Positions 15,572-24,137 of a stretch of 55,876 nucleotides of DNA are shown one piece after another. The DNA is from Kineosphaera limosa NBRC 100340 (GTDB lineage: Bacteria > Actinomycetota > Actinomycetes > Actinomycetales > Dermatophilaceae). The number at the start of each line of letters is the position of its first letter. The stretch's first letter is position 1. The position numbers were made by a program, and so were the translations under genes. The DNA lies in assembly GCF_000298215.1 (NCBI RefSeq), contig NZ_BAHD01000045.1, positions 1-55,876 on the forward strand. Reading direction: 5' to 3'. The notes under the pieces were generated by a model. The model did no database searches, was not told the DNA's origin, and saw only the letters and a program-made list of their open reading frames with translations.

Positions 15572-17098
15572 ATGACGCGTCATGACGGGGGCTACGACCC
15601 GTTCGAGGATCCGGACCGGATCACGGTCGTCGACCGCGACGAAGAGGACGAGCAGCCGCAGCGGCGGCGTTGGTTCGTCGTGGGCGGAGCCGGAGTGGCC
15701 GCGGCCGCGGTGCTCATCGGCGGCGTCTACACGCTGGCCTCCCGTGGTGACGACACCTCCGAGCGTGTCACCCAGCGGGTTGCGCTGTCCGTCGACGGGC
15801 TGCCGACTCAGGCCTCTGCGCACCTCGTCTCCCAGGTCGAGCCGTTCGCGACCGCCGCCCTGACCGGCTCCTTGCCGTTGCCCGACGGCATCACCGCCGC
15901 CGCACCCGACGTCGTGCCCGAGCGCGCCGCGCAGGCCTACCGGCGCGCCGAGGCGACGATGGCCCAGGACCAGTCCTCGTGCCGCGTGCCGTGGTGGCTC
16001 GTCGCGGCCGTCGGCAAGGTCGAGTCCAACCACGCCAACGGCCAGGCGGACAAGAACGGCAACGTGGTGCCCGCCCTGCGTGGGGCCCGCCTGGACGGTC
16101 AGGCGCCCGGCACGAAGCAGGTGCTCGACACCGACGGCGGTCGGCTCGACGGCGACGCGCTCTACGACCGACCCATGGGGCCGCTGCAACTGCTGCCCGG
16201 CACCTGGGAGTTGATGGCCCGCGACGGCAACGGCGACGGCATCGCCGACCCCGACAACATCGACGACGCCGCGCTGACCGCCGCCACCTTCCTCTGCTCC
16301 TCCGGGCAGGACCTGTCCTCCGCCAAGGGGCTGGCCACGGGCGTGCTCTACACCAACGACCGCGCCGACTACGCCGCCAACGTTCTCTCGTGGGCTTCGT
16401 ACTACCGCGGCGGCACCACCCCGCCGGCCGTCGCGCCGGTGCCCTCGCCGACGACCGCCCCGGAGGTGCGCAGCCGTACCACCGGCACCCCGCCGATCAC
16501 CGAGACCAACAGCCCCACGTCGCAGGCCTCCCGCGCCGCGACCGGCTCGGCCACGGCACCCGCGCCGACCGCCGCCCCGGTCACCCCGCGGCCGGCCGTC
16601 CCGACCGCCACCCCCACGCGCGTGCCGACGCCCACCACCGCGCCCACGCCCACCCGCACGCCCACGCAGACGCCGACCGTGACGCCGACTGTGCCGGCCA
16701 CGACCCCGACCCAGCCGGCGACCACGCCGACCCAGCCCGCGACCACGCCGACCACGCCGAGCTCGCCGCCCAGCTCGTCCTCCAGTGCCCCGTCTCCGGC
16801 GCCTCCCAGCCCGCCGCCGAGCTCCTCGAGTTCCTCGTCGAGCTCGCCCAGCTCGCCCCGCCCGTCGCGGACGCGACCGAGCAACCCCGAACCCAGTGAC
16901 CCGGGGCCGAGCAGCGCGCCCAGCTCGCCCGCCTCGACTCCGACCGGTCGAGCCACGTCGTCCAGCCCGATCGCCCCGCCCAGCAGCCCGAGCTCCAGCA
17001 GCTCGACTCCCGCGAGTCCGCCCACGTCCTCGGGCGGCGGTCAGACGAGCGCCCCGTCCAGTCCCGACCCGACGGGCACCCCCACCGACGGCAACTGA
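15572..17098 (+). CDS. Membrane-anchored lytic transglycosylase with long Ser/Thr/Pro stalk
   Basis: A 508-residue cell-wall enzyme. Residues 1-33 are charged and cytoplasmic, about 34-56 form one transmembrane helix, and about 120-280 form an SLT/lysozyme-like domain. The likely catalytic Glu151 is in VGKVESNHANG, and MGPLQLLPGTW is the typical second motif. From residue 281 to the end (about 228 residues) the chain is almost only Pro, Thr, Ser and Ala, with repeats of ATTPTQP and runs of Ser, resembling a wall-spanning and possibly O-mannosylated stalk. The catalytic domain therefore lies between membrane and stalk, the reverse of many anchored hydrolases. The start ATG at 15572 (MTRHDGG) is chosen for its strong ribosome binding site over a TTG at 15521. 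Confidence 0.8.
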   Translation: MTRHDGGYDPFEDPDRITVVDRDEEDEQPQRRRWFVVGGAGVAAAAVLIGGVYTLASRGDDTSERVTQRVALSVDGLPTQASAHLVSQVEPFATAALTGSLPLPDGITAAAPDVVPERAAQAYRRAEATMAQDQSSCRVPWWLVAAVGKVESNHANGQADKNGNVVPALRGARLDGQAPGTKQVLDTDGGRLDGDALYDRPMGPLQLLPGTWELMARDGNGDGIADPDNIDDAALTAATFLCSSGQDLSSAKGLATGVLYTNDRADYAANVLSWASYYRGGTTPPAVAPVPSPTTAPEVRSRTTGTPPITETNSPTSQASRAATGSATAPAPTAAPVTPRPAVPTATPTRVPTPTTAPTPTRTPTQTPTVTPTVPATTPTQPATTPTQPATTPTTPSSPPSSSSSAPSPAPPSPPPSSSSSSSSSPSSPRPSRTRPSNPEPSDPGPSSAPSSPASTPTGRATSSSPIAPPSSPSSSSSTPASPPTSSGGGQTSAPSSPDPTGTPTDGN

Positions 17099-17128
17099 GC
17101 GGTCCGGCTACCCGGCGGGGCCGAAGAT

Positions 17129-17170
17129 AGTGTTCCCTTTTGCAGGCCTGACCGGGCAAAAGCGAACACT
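17129..17170. terminator. Inverted repeat between convergent genes
   Basis: AGTGTTCCCTTTTGC (17129-17143) and GCAAAAGCGAACACT (17156-17170) are 15-bp arms with one mismatch and a 12-nt loop. It lies between the transglycosylase (+) and the PAP2 operon (-), so a bidirectional terminator is the simplest reading. It is AT-richer than its surroundings and could also belong to a dispersed palindrome family. Confidence 0.6.
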
Positions 17171-17206
17171 GTAATTGGCCGACCACGATCCGCCGGGGCG
17201 GCCCGG

Positions 17207-17956
17207 TCAGCCGAAAGGCTCCTCATGCGGAGCCTGCCGGGTCTCGCGGACGGCCCGCACGGCCGTCACGGCGCAAAAGACGCCCAACAGCATGCCGACC
17301 ACGATGTCGCTGATGTGGTGGGCGCCGCGGTAGTAGCGCGCAAACGCGACGAGCAGCGGCAGGGCCACTGCGAACGCCACGATCGGCACGCGGATCCACG
17401 CCCGCTCGATGCGGAGCGAGAGCAACGCGATCGACAGCCACAAGGCCATTGCCGCCGCCGCATGCCCACTGGGAAAACTGGAGGTCGGCGGTGCCGGGTC
17501 GGGCCGAGTGACCTCGGGGCGGGGTCGGCCGACGACATGCGTGGCGGTGACGAAGATCGTGGACTCCACCGTGATCGCCAGCAGCGGAACCATGCCCACC
17601 CACCAGCGTCGGGTCAGCCACAGCAGCACGAGCGAGAGCACGACGGCGGAGCCGATCGTGAACCACGTGTCGGTGCTCGTCGACCACGTGTCGGTCAGGG
17701 TGTCCCACAGCGGCGAGCGCCAGGCGGCGATCCGCTGGCTCCACACCTCCTCGGGCTGCAGTTCGCCCAGCGGCCCCATGATGAGAAGCCCGAGCGCGAC
17801 GATCGCGGCCCACACCAGGAGTCCGGGCAGCACGGCGTAGCGCAGCAGCTGCCGAGCCACGTGGCCCGGCGTGGGCGAGACGGTGGGCTTCGGCCAGCGG
17901 CGGATCAGCCCGGTCGCGTCGGCGCGGTGGGCGGGGTCGGATGCGCGTGCACTCAT
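17207..17956 (-). CDS. PAP2-family membrane phosphatase (second copy)
   Basis: A 249-residue integral membrane protein of the type 2 phosphatidic-acid phosphatase family, which removes phosphate from lipid phosphates at the membrane face. The three family motifs are visible: VVGRPRPEV, then SSFPSGHAAAAMA, then RYYRGAHHISDIVVG with its His and Asp. About six transmembrane helices surround them. Start ATG 17956 has AGGAGG 7 nt upstream and overlaps the stop of the upstream PAP2 gene by 4 bp. It is the last gene of a three-gene operon with a lipid kinase and another PAP2 protein. The substrate may be phosphatidate, phosphatidylglycerophosphate or undecaprenyl pyrophosphate; sequence does not decide. 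Confidence 0.88.
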   Translation of the reverse strand: MSARASDPAHRADATGLIRRWPKPTVSPTPGHVARQLLRYAVLPGLLVWAAIVALGLLIMGPLGELQPEEVWSQRIAAWRSPLWDTLTDTWSTSTDTWFTIGSAVVLSLVLLWLTRRWWVGMVPLLAITVESTIFVTATHVVGRPRPEVTRPDPAPPTSSFPSGHAAAAMALWLSIALLSLRIERAWIRVPIVAFAVALPLLVAFARYYRGAHHISDIVVGMLLGVFCAVTAVRAVRETRQAPHEEPFG

Positions 17957-18702
17957 GCGGACCCTCCTGCGGCGCGGCCTGGGCTTGTCGCCGGGGCCGA
18001 GTGTTGGGCAGCCCGCGCGGGGCGCTCGGGCAGGTCGAGGTCGCGGGGCGGGCGGCCGTGGCTGAAGCCGGTCCACGACGAGTAGGTGAGGGCCAGCCCG
18101 AGCAGCACGCCGACCACGGTGTCGGACGGGTAGTGCACGCCGAGGAAGACCCGATCGAGCATCGTGACGACGGTGACGACCGCTGCCGTGGCAACGACCG
18201 TGCGGGCCACGGCCCGATGCCGGCGCAGCAACGGCCAGGCCATGACGATGACCGTGGCCGACGCCATCGTCACGTTGAACACGTGGCCGGAGGGAAAGCT
18301 GTATCCGGGTGCGTGCTCGATCGCGTCCTCGACAACGGGGCGGGCGCGCTGCACCAGCAGCTTGACGTTGAGCCCCATGTTCCAGCCGACGAGAGCGGTG
18401 GCGACGCCCCACAGGGTGCGCGCCCGCAGCCCGCGCCGCCACGTCCAGACCGCGACCGGTGCGGCGGCCAGGTAGACGTGCCAGGGCAGAAAGACCTCCT
18501 GCCACGCCAGGAGCGCTGCGCGCAACGCCGGAGCGGAGCGGGTGTGGTCGGTGGCTGCGACGATGGCCGCCTCGTCGAGGCGGTGCAGCGGGCTGAATCC
18601 GGCCTGGACCAGCCCGGCAAGGACCGCGACCGGCACGCACGTGACGACCGCCGCGAGCAGCCCCCGACCGATCCGGGGCAGTGCCGCGCGTGCCTCAGGC
18701 AA
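17953..18702 (-). CDS. PAP2-family membrane phosphatase (first copy)
   Basis: A 249-residue PAP2 protein, the same length as its downstream neighbour but clearly diverged from it. The motifs are KLLVQRARPVVED, YSFPSGHVFNVTMA and DRVFLGVHYPSDTVVG, so the active-site His and Asp are intact. The six-helix layout is like that of the neighbour, followed by a basic Pro/Ala-rich tail of about 40 residues. Start ATG 18702 lies 8 bp inside the end of the lipid kinase gene, indicating translational coupling. Two adjacent PAP2 genes in one operon suggest two substrates or two steps rather than simple redundancy. Confidence 0.88.
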   Translation of the reverse strand: MPEARAALPRIGRGLLAAVVTCVPVAVLAGLVQAGFSPLHRLDEAAIVAATDHTRSAPALRAALLAWQEVFLPWHVYLAAAPVAVWTWRRGLRARTLWGVATALVGWNMGLNVKLLVQRARPVVEDAIEHAPGYSFPSGHVFNVTMASATVIVMAWPLLRRHRAVARTVVATAAVVTVVTMLDRVFLGVHYPSDTVVGVLLGLALTYSSWTGFSHGRPPRDLDLPERPARAAQHSAPATSPGRAAGGSA

Positions 18703-19594
18703 TGCGCACCCGCAGGCACGCGGGTTTCACGGCGAACCGCAACGCCGTGCCCGGGCCGATCGGATCACCGTCGAGCTGCACCTCCTGCGGCTCGAAGAGC
18801 TGCAGCGAGAGGCGGCGGACACGGTGATGCTCGATGCGCGGATTGCCGCGACGGCGATGGGTCAGGATGTGCGCAAAGACCGAGGTCCAGCCGATGATGC
18901 CCTTGGGGGAGAGCAGCACGACATCGAGTTGCCCGTCGTCGACCTCGGCGTCGGGCAGCAACTCGACCCCGCCCTGCAGGCGACCGACGTTGCCGACGAC
19001 GACGGTGCGCACCCGACGCTCCTGCGGGCGCTCGTCGTCGATGCTCACCCGCACCTTGAAGCGGTCGGAGCCGAGATGCTTCATGCCCGCCACGACGTAT
19101 GCGGGCCAGCCGAATTGAGCCTTGAGCGTCTCAGGGGCGTCGGCCATGACCGTCGCGTCGAAGCCCATGCCGGCCATGACGAGAAAGTAGTAGTCCTTCT
19201 CGACATCCTGGGTGTCGCCGGGGGCGACGACGTGGATGAGGCCGACGTCGATGAGGTCGTCGCGCCCCGTGAGGGCCAGCGCCAACGCGTCCTCGATGGA
19301 GTCGACCGGCAGCTCGAGGTTGCGCGCCAGCAGGTTGCCGGTGCCGCCGGGCAGCAGGCCGAGGGGGATATCGGTGTCGATGAGTGCGGCCGCGACCGCC
19401 CGCACGGTGCCGTCGCCACCGAGCGGACAGACAAGGTCTACCCCGGCTGCCACGGCCTCCCGGGCCTGCCCGGTGCCGGGGTCATCGGCCGTGGTCTCCA
19501 GCCACAAGGGGTCGGACCAGCCGTGCTCATGGCAGACGCGGGTGATGCGTGCGCGCTCGGCGGCGACATCCTCGAACTTCGTCGGGTTGACCAC
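18695..19594 (-). CDS. Diacylglycerol/lipid kinase family protein (YegS/DagK type)
   Basis: A 299-residue lipid kinase with the DAGK catalytic core. PLGGDGTVRAVAAALIDTDI is the nucleotide-binding GGDGT motif (about residues 57-76), and LLPGGTGNLLARNLELP follows (about 80-96). The C-terminal beta-sandwich ends in QLDGDPIGPG, typical of the family. It would phosphorylate diacylglycerol or a related lipid, the reverse of what the two PAP2 enzymes in the same operon do. The N-terminus is odd. The first beta strand seems to begin upstream as AAIVVNPTKF, but the only start codon in frame is the GTG at 19594 inside it, with no evident ribosome binding site and a stop at about 19695. An unusual start or an upstream frameshift is possible. 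Confidence 0.85.
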   Translation of the reverse strand: MVNPTKFEDVAAERARITRVCHEHGWSDPLWLETTADDPGTGQAREAVAAGVDLVCPLGGDGTVRAVAAALIDTDIPLGLLPGGTGNLLARNLELPVDSIEDALALALTGRDDLIDVGLIHVVAPGDTQDVEKDYYFLVMAGMGFDATVMADAPETLKAQFGWPAYVVAGMKHLGSDRFKVRVSIDDERPQERRVRTVVVGNVGRLQGGVELLPDAEVDDGQLDVVLLSPKGIIGWTSVFAHILTHRRRGNPRIEHHRVRRLSLQLFEPQEVQLDGDPIGPGTALRFAVKPACLRVRIA

Positions 19595-19842
19595 GATCGC
19601 GGCTCGGCCGCGGGCCTGCGGGGTCTCCGGTCGCGGTGCATCCTCGTCGTTGATGATCCCACCACCCTTTCGGCTCGGTCTGTCGACCGTACGCCCTCAT
19701 CGCAACGAACGCTGTGTGATGTGGGGCAAGTCGGGCGAAACGCCTGCCTTGTACCGCTGTCCAAACTGGGGGACGAGGCCCCGACCCCCCGCTGGGCGAA
19801 ACAGATTCGGCCGTGCGGGCGCGCGCTACTAGGCTGGCAAGA

Positions 19843-21162
19843 GTGATCGACATCAAGGTGCTACGGGAAGATCCGCAGGCCGTGCGCGCATCGCAGCGCG
19901 CCCGCGGAGAGGACGAGTCGCTGGTAGACGCCGTGTTGGCGGCCGATGAGCGGCGCCGCTCCTCCCTGGCGGAGTACGAGTCGACCCGCGCGGAGCAGAA
20001 TCGCGCCAGCAAGGCCCTCGGCCCGCTCATGGGTGCCCTGAAGAAGGCGCAGCAAGCCGGCGAAGACACCGCCGCCCTACAGGCGCAGGCCGACGAGGCG
20101 CGGACCGCGGGGGCCTCGCTGTCGACCCGGGTCAAGGAGCTCGACGCCGCCCGCGTCGCGGCCGAGACCGAACTCAACACCCTGGTTCGGCGCATCGGCA
20201 ACGTCATCATCGACGGGGTGCCCTCGGGCGGCGAGGACGACTTCGTCGTGCTCGACACGTACGGCACGCCAAGGGACTTCGCGGCCGAGGGGTTCGAGCC
20301 GCGCGACCACGTCGAGCTGCTCGAAGGCTTGGGCGGCCTCGACCTGGCGCGGGGTGCGCGGATCGCCGAATCGCGCTTCTACTACCTCATCGGCGCCGGC
20401 GCCCGGCTCGAGCAGGCGATGCTCAACCTCGCCCTCGACCGCGCCTACGACGCCGGCTTCACCCAGATCGGGGTGCCGACGTTGGTCAACCACCGGACGA
20501 TGGAGGGCGCCGGCTTCCTCGACGCGCACGCCGACGAGGTGTACAAGTTGGGCACCGACGAGTTGTACCTGACCGGCACGTCGGAGGTGGCGCTCGCCGG
20601 CTTCCACACCGACGAGATCCTCGACCTGTCCGACGGGCCGCGCCGCTACACGGCGAACTCGACGTGCTACCGCCGGGAGGCGGGCAGCTACGGCAAGGAC
20701 ACCCGCGGCATCATCCGCGTGCACCAGTTTCAGAAGGTCGAGATGTTCGTGTACTGCCGCCCGGAGGACGCGGTGGCCGAGCACGAAAACCTGCTTGCCC
20801 AGGAGCGCGCGATGCTCGACCTCATGGAGATTCCGTACCAGGTGATCGACGTTGCGGCCGGCGACCTCGGTGGGCCCGCGGCGCGCAAATTCGACTGTGA
20901 GGGCTGGGTGCCGACCCAGGGTAAATACCGCGAGCTGACGTCCACATCGAACTGCACGACGTATCAGGCCCGGCGCCTCGGCATCCGGGAGCGGGGTGAG
21001 GGCGGCACCCGCACCGTGGCGACCCTCAACGGCACGCTGGCGACCACCCGTTGGCTGGTGGCCATTCTGGAGAACCACCAGCAGGCCGACGGGTCGGTCA
21101 ACGTGCCCGCGGCGCTGCGGCCCTACCTGCGCGCGGATCGGCTGGTGCCGACCGGTCGCTGA
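19843..21162 (+). CDS. serS: Seryl-tRNA synthetase
   Basis: A 439-residue class II aminoacyl-tRNA synthetase charging tRNA-Ser and tRNA-Sec-like acceptors. It starts [18 protein letters not shown], the usual N-terminus, followed by the long antiparallel coiled-coil arm (about residues 30-100). Motif 2 is [20 protein letters not shown] and motif 3 is [30 protein letters not shown] is the serine-binding TxE motif. The GTG start at 19843 is chosen because the family begins there; a longer open frame from 19813 adds residues with no homology. It diverges from the lipid-kinase operon. A hairpin at 21195-21236 may end the transcript. Confidence 0.97.
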   Translation: MIDIKVLREDPQAVRASQRARGEDESLVDAVLAADERRRSSLAEYESTRAEQNRASKALGPLMGALKKAQQAGEDTAALQAQADEARTAGASLSTRVKELDAARVAAETELNTLVRRIGNVIIDGVPSGGEDDFVVLDTYGTPRDFAAEGFEPRDHVELLEGLGGLDLARGARIAESRFYYLIGAGARLEQAMLNLALDRAYDAGFTQIGVPTLVNHRTMEGAGFLDAHADEVYKLGTDELYLTGTSEVALAGFHTDEILDLSDGPRRYTANSTCYRREAGSYGKDTRGIIRVHQFQKVEMFVYCRPEDAVAEHENLLAQERAMLDLMEIPYQVIDVAAGDLGGPAARKFDCEGWVPTQGKYRELTSTSNCTTYQARRLGIRERGEGGTRTVATLNGTLATTRWLVAILENHQQADGSVNVPAALRPYLRADRLVPTGR

Positions 21163-21194
21163 CAGGGCCTGCCTGCGGCTCAGTCCCGTTGATG

Positions 21195-21236
21195 AGAGTC
21201 CTTTTCCGGCGTTTCCGTCGCTCGGGGGAGGACTCT
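21195..21236 (+). terminator. Possible terminator after serS
   Basis: AGAGTCCT (21195-21202) is an exact inverted match to AGGACTCT (21229-21236), and weaker C/G pairing continues inside the loop. It sits 33 bp after the serS stop and about 80 bp before the histidine kinase. Confidence 0.45.
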
Positions 21237-21315
21237 TGTCGGTGCTGCCACCTACGGTGACAACGACAGCCCGATTCGGGGCTGGGCAGGACAGCGGCAG
21301 GTAGGAGGCGTGCGG

Positions 21316-22677
21316 GTGAGTCGTGTGTCGCTCATCGAACGGTTCGCCGCGTGGATCGGTGTCGACGAGCCCTGGGAGCGCGACCCCGGACCGGGGCGTG
21401 CGGTGCAGGACGCGCGCGTGGCCTGCGGATTCATCGTTGGCATCGTCGTCAGCCTGGAGGTGATGCGCAGCCTGGGGTTGACCGAGCAGATCGATTTTCC
21501 GGTCTGGCAGCAGTACGCGATCCTCGTGGCCGGGGTGCTGCCGTTGTTCGTGCGACGGCGCTTTCCGTTGGCGGTCGCGGCGGCCACCCAGTTGCACTTC
21601 TTCGTCGTCGCCATGACCATGGGGCTGCTGGCCTACCAGTTCGTGTTTCAGGTCATGGCGTTCTTCGGCCTGTACAGCGGGGTCGCTTGGGCGCGAGACC
21701 GGCGGGCGCTGCTCGTGTTGCTCGGTGCGGTCATGGTGTGGATGGCGGGGTGGCTGGCCTGGGACTTCGCCCTCGGCAACTCGATCGCTCAGATCACCGA
21801 AGATGCCGCCGGCCGGCAGGCGGCGGGGCTGCTGAGCGCCCCCGTGGCGTATGTGCTGTACACGATCGCCATGAACTTCGTGTTCTACGGCGGCGCGCTG
21901 CTCTTCGGCCAGAACTCGTGGCGCTCGGCGCGCCGGTTGGCGATTCTCACCGAGCAGGCCGACACGATCGCCGAGCAGGCGCAGGAGCTGCGTGACCAGG
22001 CTGTGGTGGAGGAGCGGCTGCGGATCGCGCGGGAGCTGCACGATGTCGTCGCGCACCACGTGTCGGTCATGGGCGTGCAGGCCGCGGCGGCGCGGCGGGT
22101 GCTGGACCGACGCCCGGAGGCTGCTGTCGGGGCGCTGAGCCACATCGAGGAGTCGTCGCGGCAGGCGGTCGCCGAGATGCGCCGGCTGTTGGGCACGTTG
22201 CGTTCGGGCTCGTCGACGCCGGAGGCCTCGCGGGAGCCTGGGCCGGGGCTGGCGGGTATCCCCGATCTGGTGCGGCAGTCCCGCTCACCGGGGTTCGACC
22301 TCGAGTACATGCTGGTTGAGGAGCCCGACGGGTCGGCGGCCAGTGTGCCCGGGCCCATGGCGTTGTCGGTGTACCGCATCGTGCAGGAGGCGCTGGCCAA
22401 CGTGCGCAAGCACTCCAGCGCCAACCGGGTGACCGTCGCCGTCCGCGTTCGCGGTGCCGGGGCCGACCCCGGGTACGTCGAGGCCGAGGTGGTCGACAAC
22501 GGCCGGCCGTTGGGCGCGACGTCCGGCACCGGCCTCGGGCTGCTGGGGATGCGGGAGCGGATCGCCTCCCACGGCGGCGCCGTCGAGGCCGGGCCGCGGC
22601 TGTCGGGTGGCTATCGGGTGCGGGTGCGTTTTCCCCTGACGGCAGCGAAGACCATCACGCCGGAGCACGAGTCATGA
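21316..22677 (+). CDS. NarL-type sensor histidine kinase
   Basis: A 453-residue membrane histidine kinase with about five or six N-terminal transmembrane helices (residues 30-205), a short coiled linker, a HisKA_3 domain with phospho-acceptor His242 in RIARELHDVVAHHVSVMGVQ, and a HATPase_c domain (EALANVRKHSSANRVTV, VVDNGRP, GTGLGLLGMRERIASHGG). There is no large extracellular sensor, so it probably senses a membrane or cell-envelope signal. GTG 21316 is preferred over GTG 21310, because AGGAGG at 21303-21308 is then 7 nt away. It forms a pair with the response regulator 37 bp downstream, and kwaA-kwaB follow on the same strand with almost no gap. Confidence 0.9.
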   Translation: MSRVSLIERFAAWIGVDEPWERDPGPGRAVQDARVACGFIVGIVVSLEVMRSLGLTEQIDFPVWQQYAILVAGVLPLFVRRRFPLAVAAATQLHFFVVAMTMGLLAYQFVFQVMAFFGLYSGVAWARDRRALLVLLGAVMVWMAGWLAWDFALGNSIAQITEDAAGRQAAGLLSAPVAYVLYTIAMNFVFYGGALLFGQNSWRSARRLAILTEQADTIAEQAQELRDQAVVEERLRIARELHDVVAHHVSVMGVQAAAARRVLDRRPEAAVGALSHIEESSRQAVAEMRRLLGTLRSGSSTPEASREPGPGLAGIPDLVRQSRSPGFDLEYMLVEEPDGSAASVPGPMALSVYRIVQEALANVRKHSSANRVTVAVRVRGAGADPGYVEAEVVDNGRPLGATSGTGLGLLGMRERIASHGGAVEAGPRLSGGYRVRVRFPLTAAKTITPEHES

Positions 22678-22714
22678 CGGCGGCTGGGGAGCCGCGCAGG
22701 AGGGAGGCGCTGTG

Positions 22715-23554
22715 ATGGCGCAGTCAGGAGCGATCGATGACTCGCGCTCGGGCGAGGGCGGCGGTGGAGCAGCCGGCCCGCTGCGGGTGTTGCTCGTCGA
22801 CGACCAGAAGCTGGTGCGCTCGGGGTTCGAGCTGATGCTCTCGGTGGAGGACGACATCGAGGTCGTCGGCGAGGCCTCCGACGGGCTGGAGGCGGTGGAG
22901 CGCGTTGCGGCGCTGCGACCGGATGTCGTGCTCATGGACGTGCAGATGCCGCGGATGGACGGCATCGAGGCGACCGAACGGATTCTGGCCGGGTCGCGGG
23001 GCGACGGAATTGAGGGTGCCTCCGAGGGGGGCGCTCCCCGGGTCGTCATCCTGACGACCTTCGACCGCGACGACTACGTGTTCGCGGGTCTGCGTGCCGG
23101 GGCCAGCGGGTTTCTGTTGAAGAACTGCGAGCCCGATCAGCTCGTCGAGGCGATCCGCGCCGTCGGGCACGGTCACTCCCTGCTCGCCCCGGAGGTCACC
23201 AAGCGGGTCATCGAGCGGATGGTCGGCACGCCCGACGCCGAGGCGGTTCTGGCGGCCGGCGCCACCGGTGGGCCCGGCGACACAGGTGCGCCTCCGGCCG
23301 ACGAGGGGCACACCGACCAAGCGCGCGACCCGGAGACGGAGAAGGCCATGGCCCGCCTCACCGACCGCGAACGCGAAGTGCTCGCCCTGCTGGCCCGCGG
23401 CCGCTCGAACGCCGAGATCGCCAAGGAGCTCTTCTTGGGCGAGGCGACGATCAAGACCCACGTCTCCAACTGCCTCAGCAAACTCCACCTGCGCGACCGA
23501 GTCCAGGCCGTCGTCTTCGCCTACGAAGCGCGCCTCATCCAGCCCGGGGAGTAG
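22715..23554 (+). CDS. NarL/LuxR-family response regulator
   Basis: A 279-residue DNA-binding response regulator. The receiver domain (about residues 22-155) has the acidic pair Asp29/Asp30, phospho-acceptor Asp75 (VVLMDVQMP), the TT switch residues (VVILTTFD) and Lys in GFLLKN. The C-terminal LuxR-type helix-turn-helix is LTDREREVLALLARGRSNAE followed by EATIKTHVSNCLSKL. Two low-complexity insertions are unusual: about 15 residues (GDGIEGASEGG) inside the receiver before beta-4, and about 40 Gly/Ala/Asp-rich residues between the domains. The ATG at 22715 or the GTG just before it at 22712 could be the start. The gene ends 7 bp before kwaA, so it is likely co-transcribed with the Kiwa pair. 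Confidence 0.9.
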   Translation: MAQSGAIDDSRSGEGGGGAAGPLRVLLVDDQKLVRSGFELMLSVEDDIEVVGEASDGLEAVERVAALRPDVVLMDVQMPRMDGIEATERILAGSRGDGIEGASEGGAPRVVILTTFDRDDYVFAGLRAGASGFLLKNCEPDQLVEAIRAVGHGHSLLAPEVTKRVIERMVGTPDAEAVLAAGATGGPGDTGAPPADEGHTDQARDPETEKAMARLTDREREVLALLARGRSNAEIAKELFLGEATIKTHVSNCLSKLHLRDRVQAVVFAYEARLIQPGE

Positions 23555-23561
23555 GCGCGTC

Positions 23562-24137
23562 ATGCGGGCGCTTGTGGCGGTGGGACTGCTGGCGTCGGCG
23601 TTCGCGCCGCTGGTGGCGGTGCTGGCCGTGCTGCAGCTACCGGCGCTGGGTTGGTGGGCGTGGGCGTTGCTGGCGGGGTGCCTGGCGTCGGTCGTGTTGC
23701 TGCTGGCGGTGCTGCGGTCGCTGGGCGGCATCCAGGCCAGGCCGCTGCACGCCAGGCAGGTGCGCCGGGCCGACGAGCGGGTCGTCGCGTTCACCTCCTC
23801 GTATGTGCTGCCGCTCGTCGTGGCCGCCTTCGGGCCCGAGACACCAGCCAAGGTGGTCGCCACCGTCGCCTTGGTCGCCCTCATGGCCCTCATCTACGTG
23901 CGGGCCGGGCTGTTCCACCTCAACCCGACCCTCGCGCTCCTGGGCTACCGGCTGTATGAGGTCACCGCCACCAACGGCACCGTGACGATGCTGCTCACCA
24001 CGAGCCGGCATCTGCGCCAAGACGCCACCCTGCACTGCCGCTACCTCGGCGACGACGTGGCGATCGAGGGTCGCGTCGATGGTCGGCGGTCCGGCCGCGC
24101 GCCGGCCGCCGAGTCGACCGACGGGGAGGCGACATGA
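23562..24137 (+). CDS. kwaA: KwaA-like membrane protein of a Kiwa defence system
   Basis: A 191-residue membrane protein with four hydrophobic helices at about residues 3-22, 28-53, 76-95 and 97-116. A soluble C-terminal part follows, beginning LFHLNPTLALLGYRLYEVTA. Four helices followed by an NP...GY..Y segment and a small beta-rich domain is the KwaA pattern, the membrane sensor of the two-gene Kiwa anti-phage system. The last 25 residues are Arg/Ala/Glu-rich. It overlaps kwaB by 4 bp (ATGA at 24134-24137), the usual kwaA-kwaB arrangement. It starts at ATG 23562, 7 bp after the response-regulator stop, with no strong ribosome binding site of its own beyond GGGGAG inside the previous gene. 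Family assignment is from memory of the fold pattern plus its partner. Confidence 0.72.
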   Translation: MRALVAVGLLASAFAPLVAVLAVLQLPALGWWAWALLAGCLASVVLLLAVLRSLGGIQARPLHARQVRRADERVVAFTSSYVLPLVVAAFGPETPAKVVATVALVALMALIYVRAGLFHLNPTLALLGYRLYEVTATNGTVTMLLTTSRHLRQDATLHCRYLGDDVAIEGRVDGRRSGRAPAAESTDGEAT

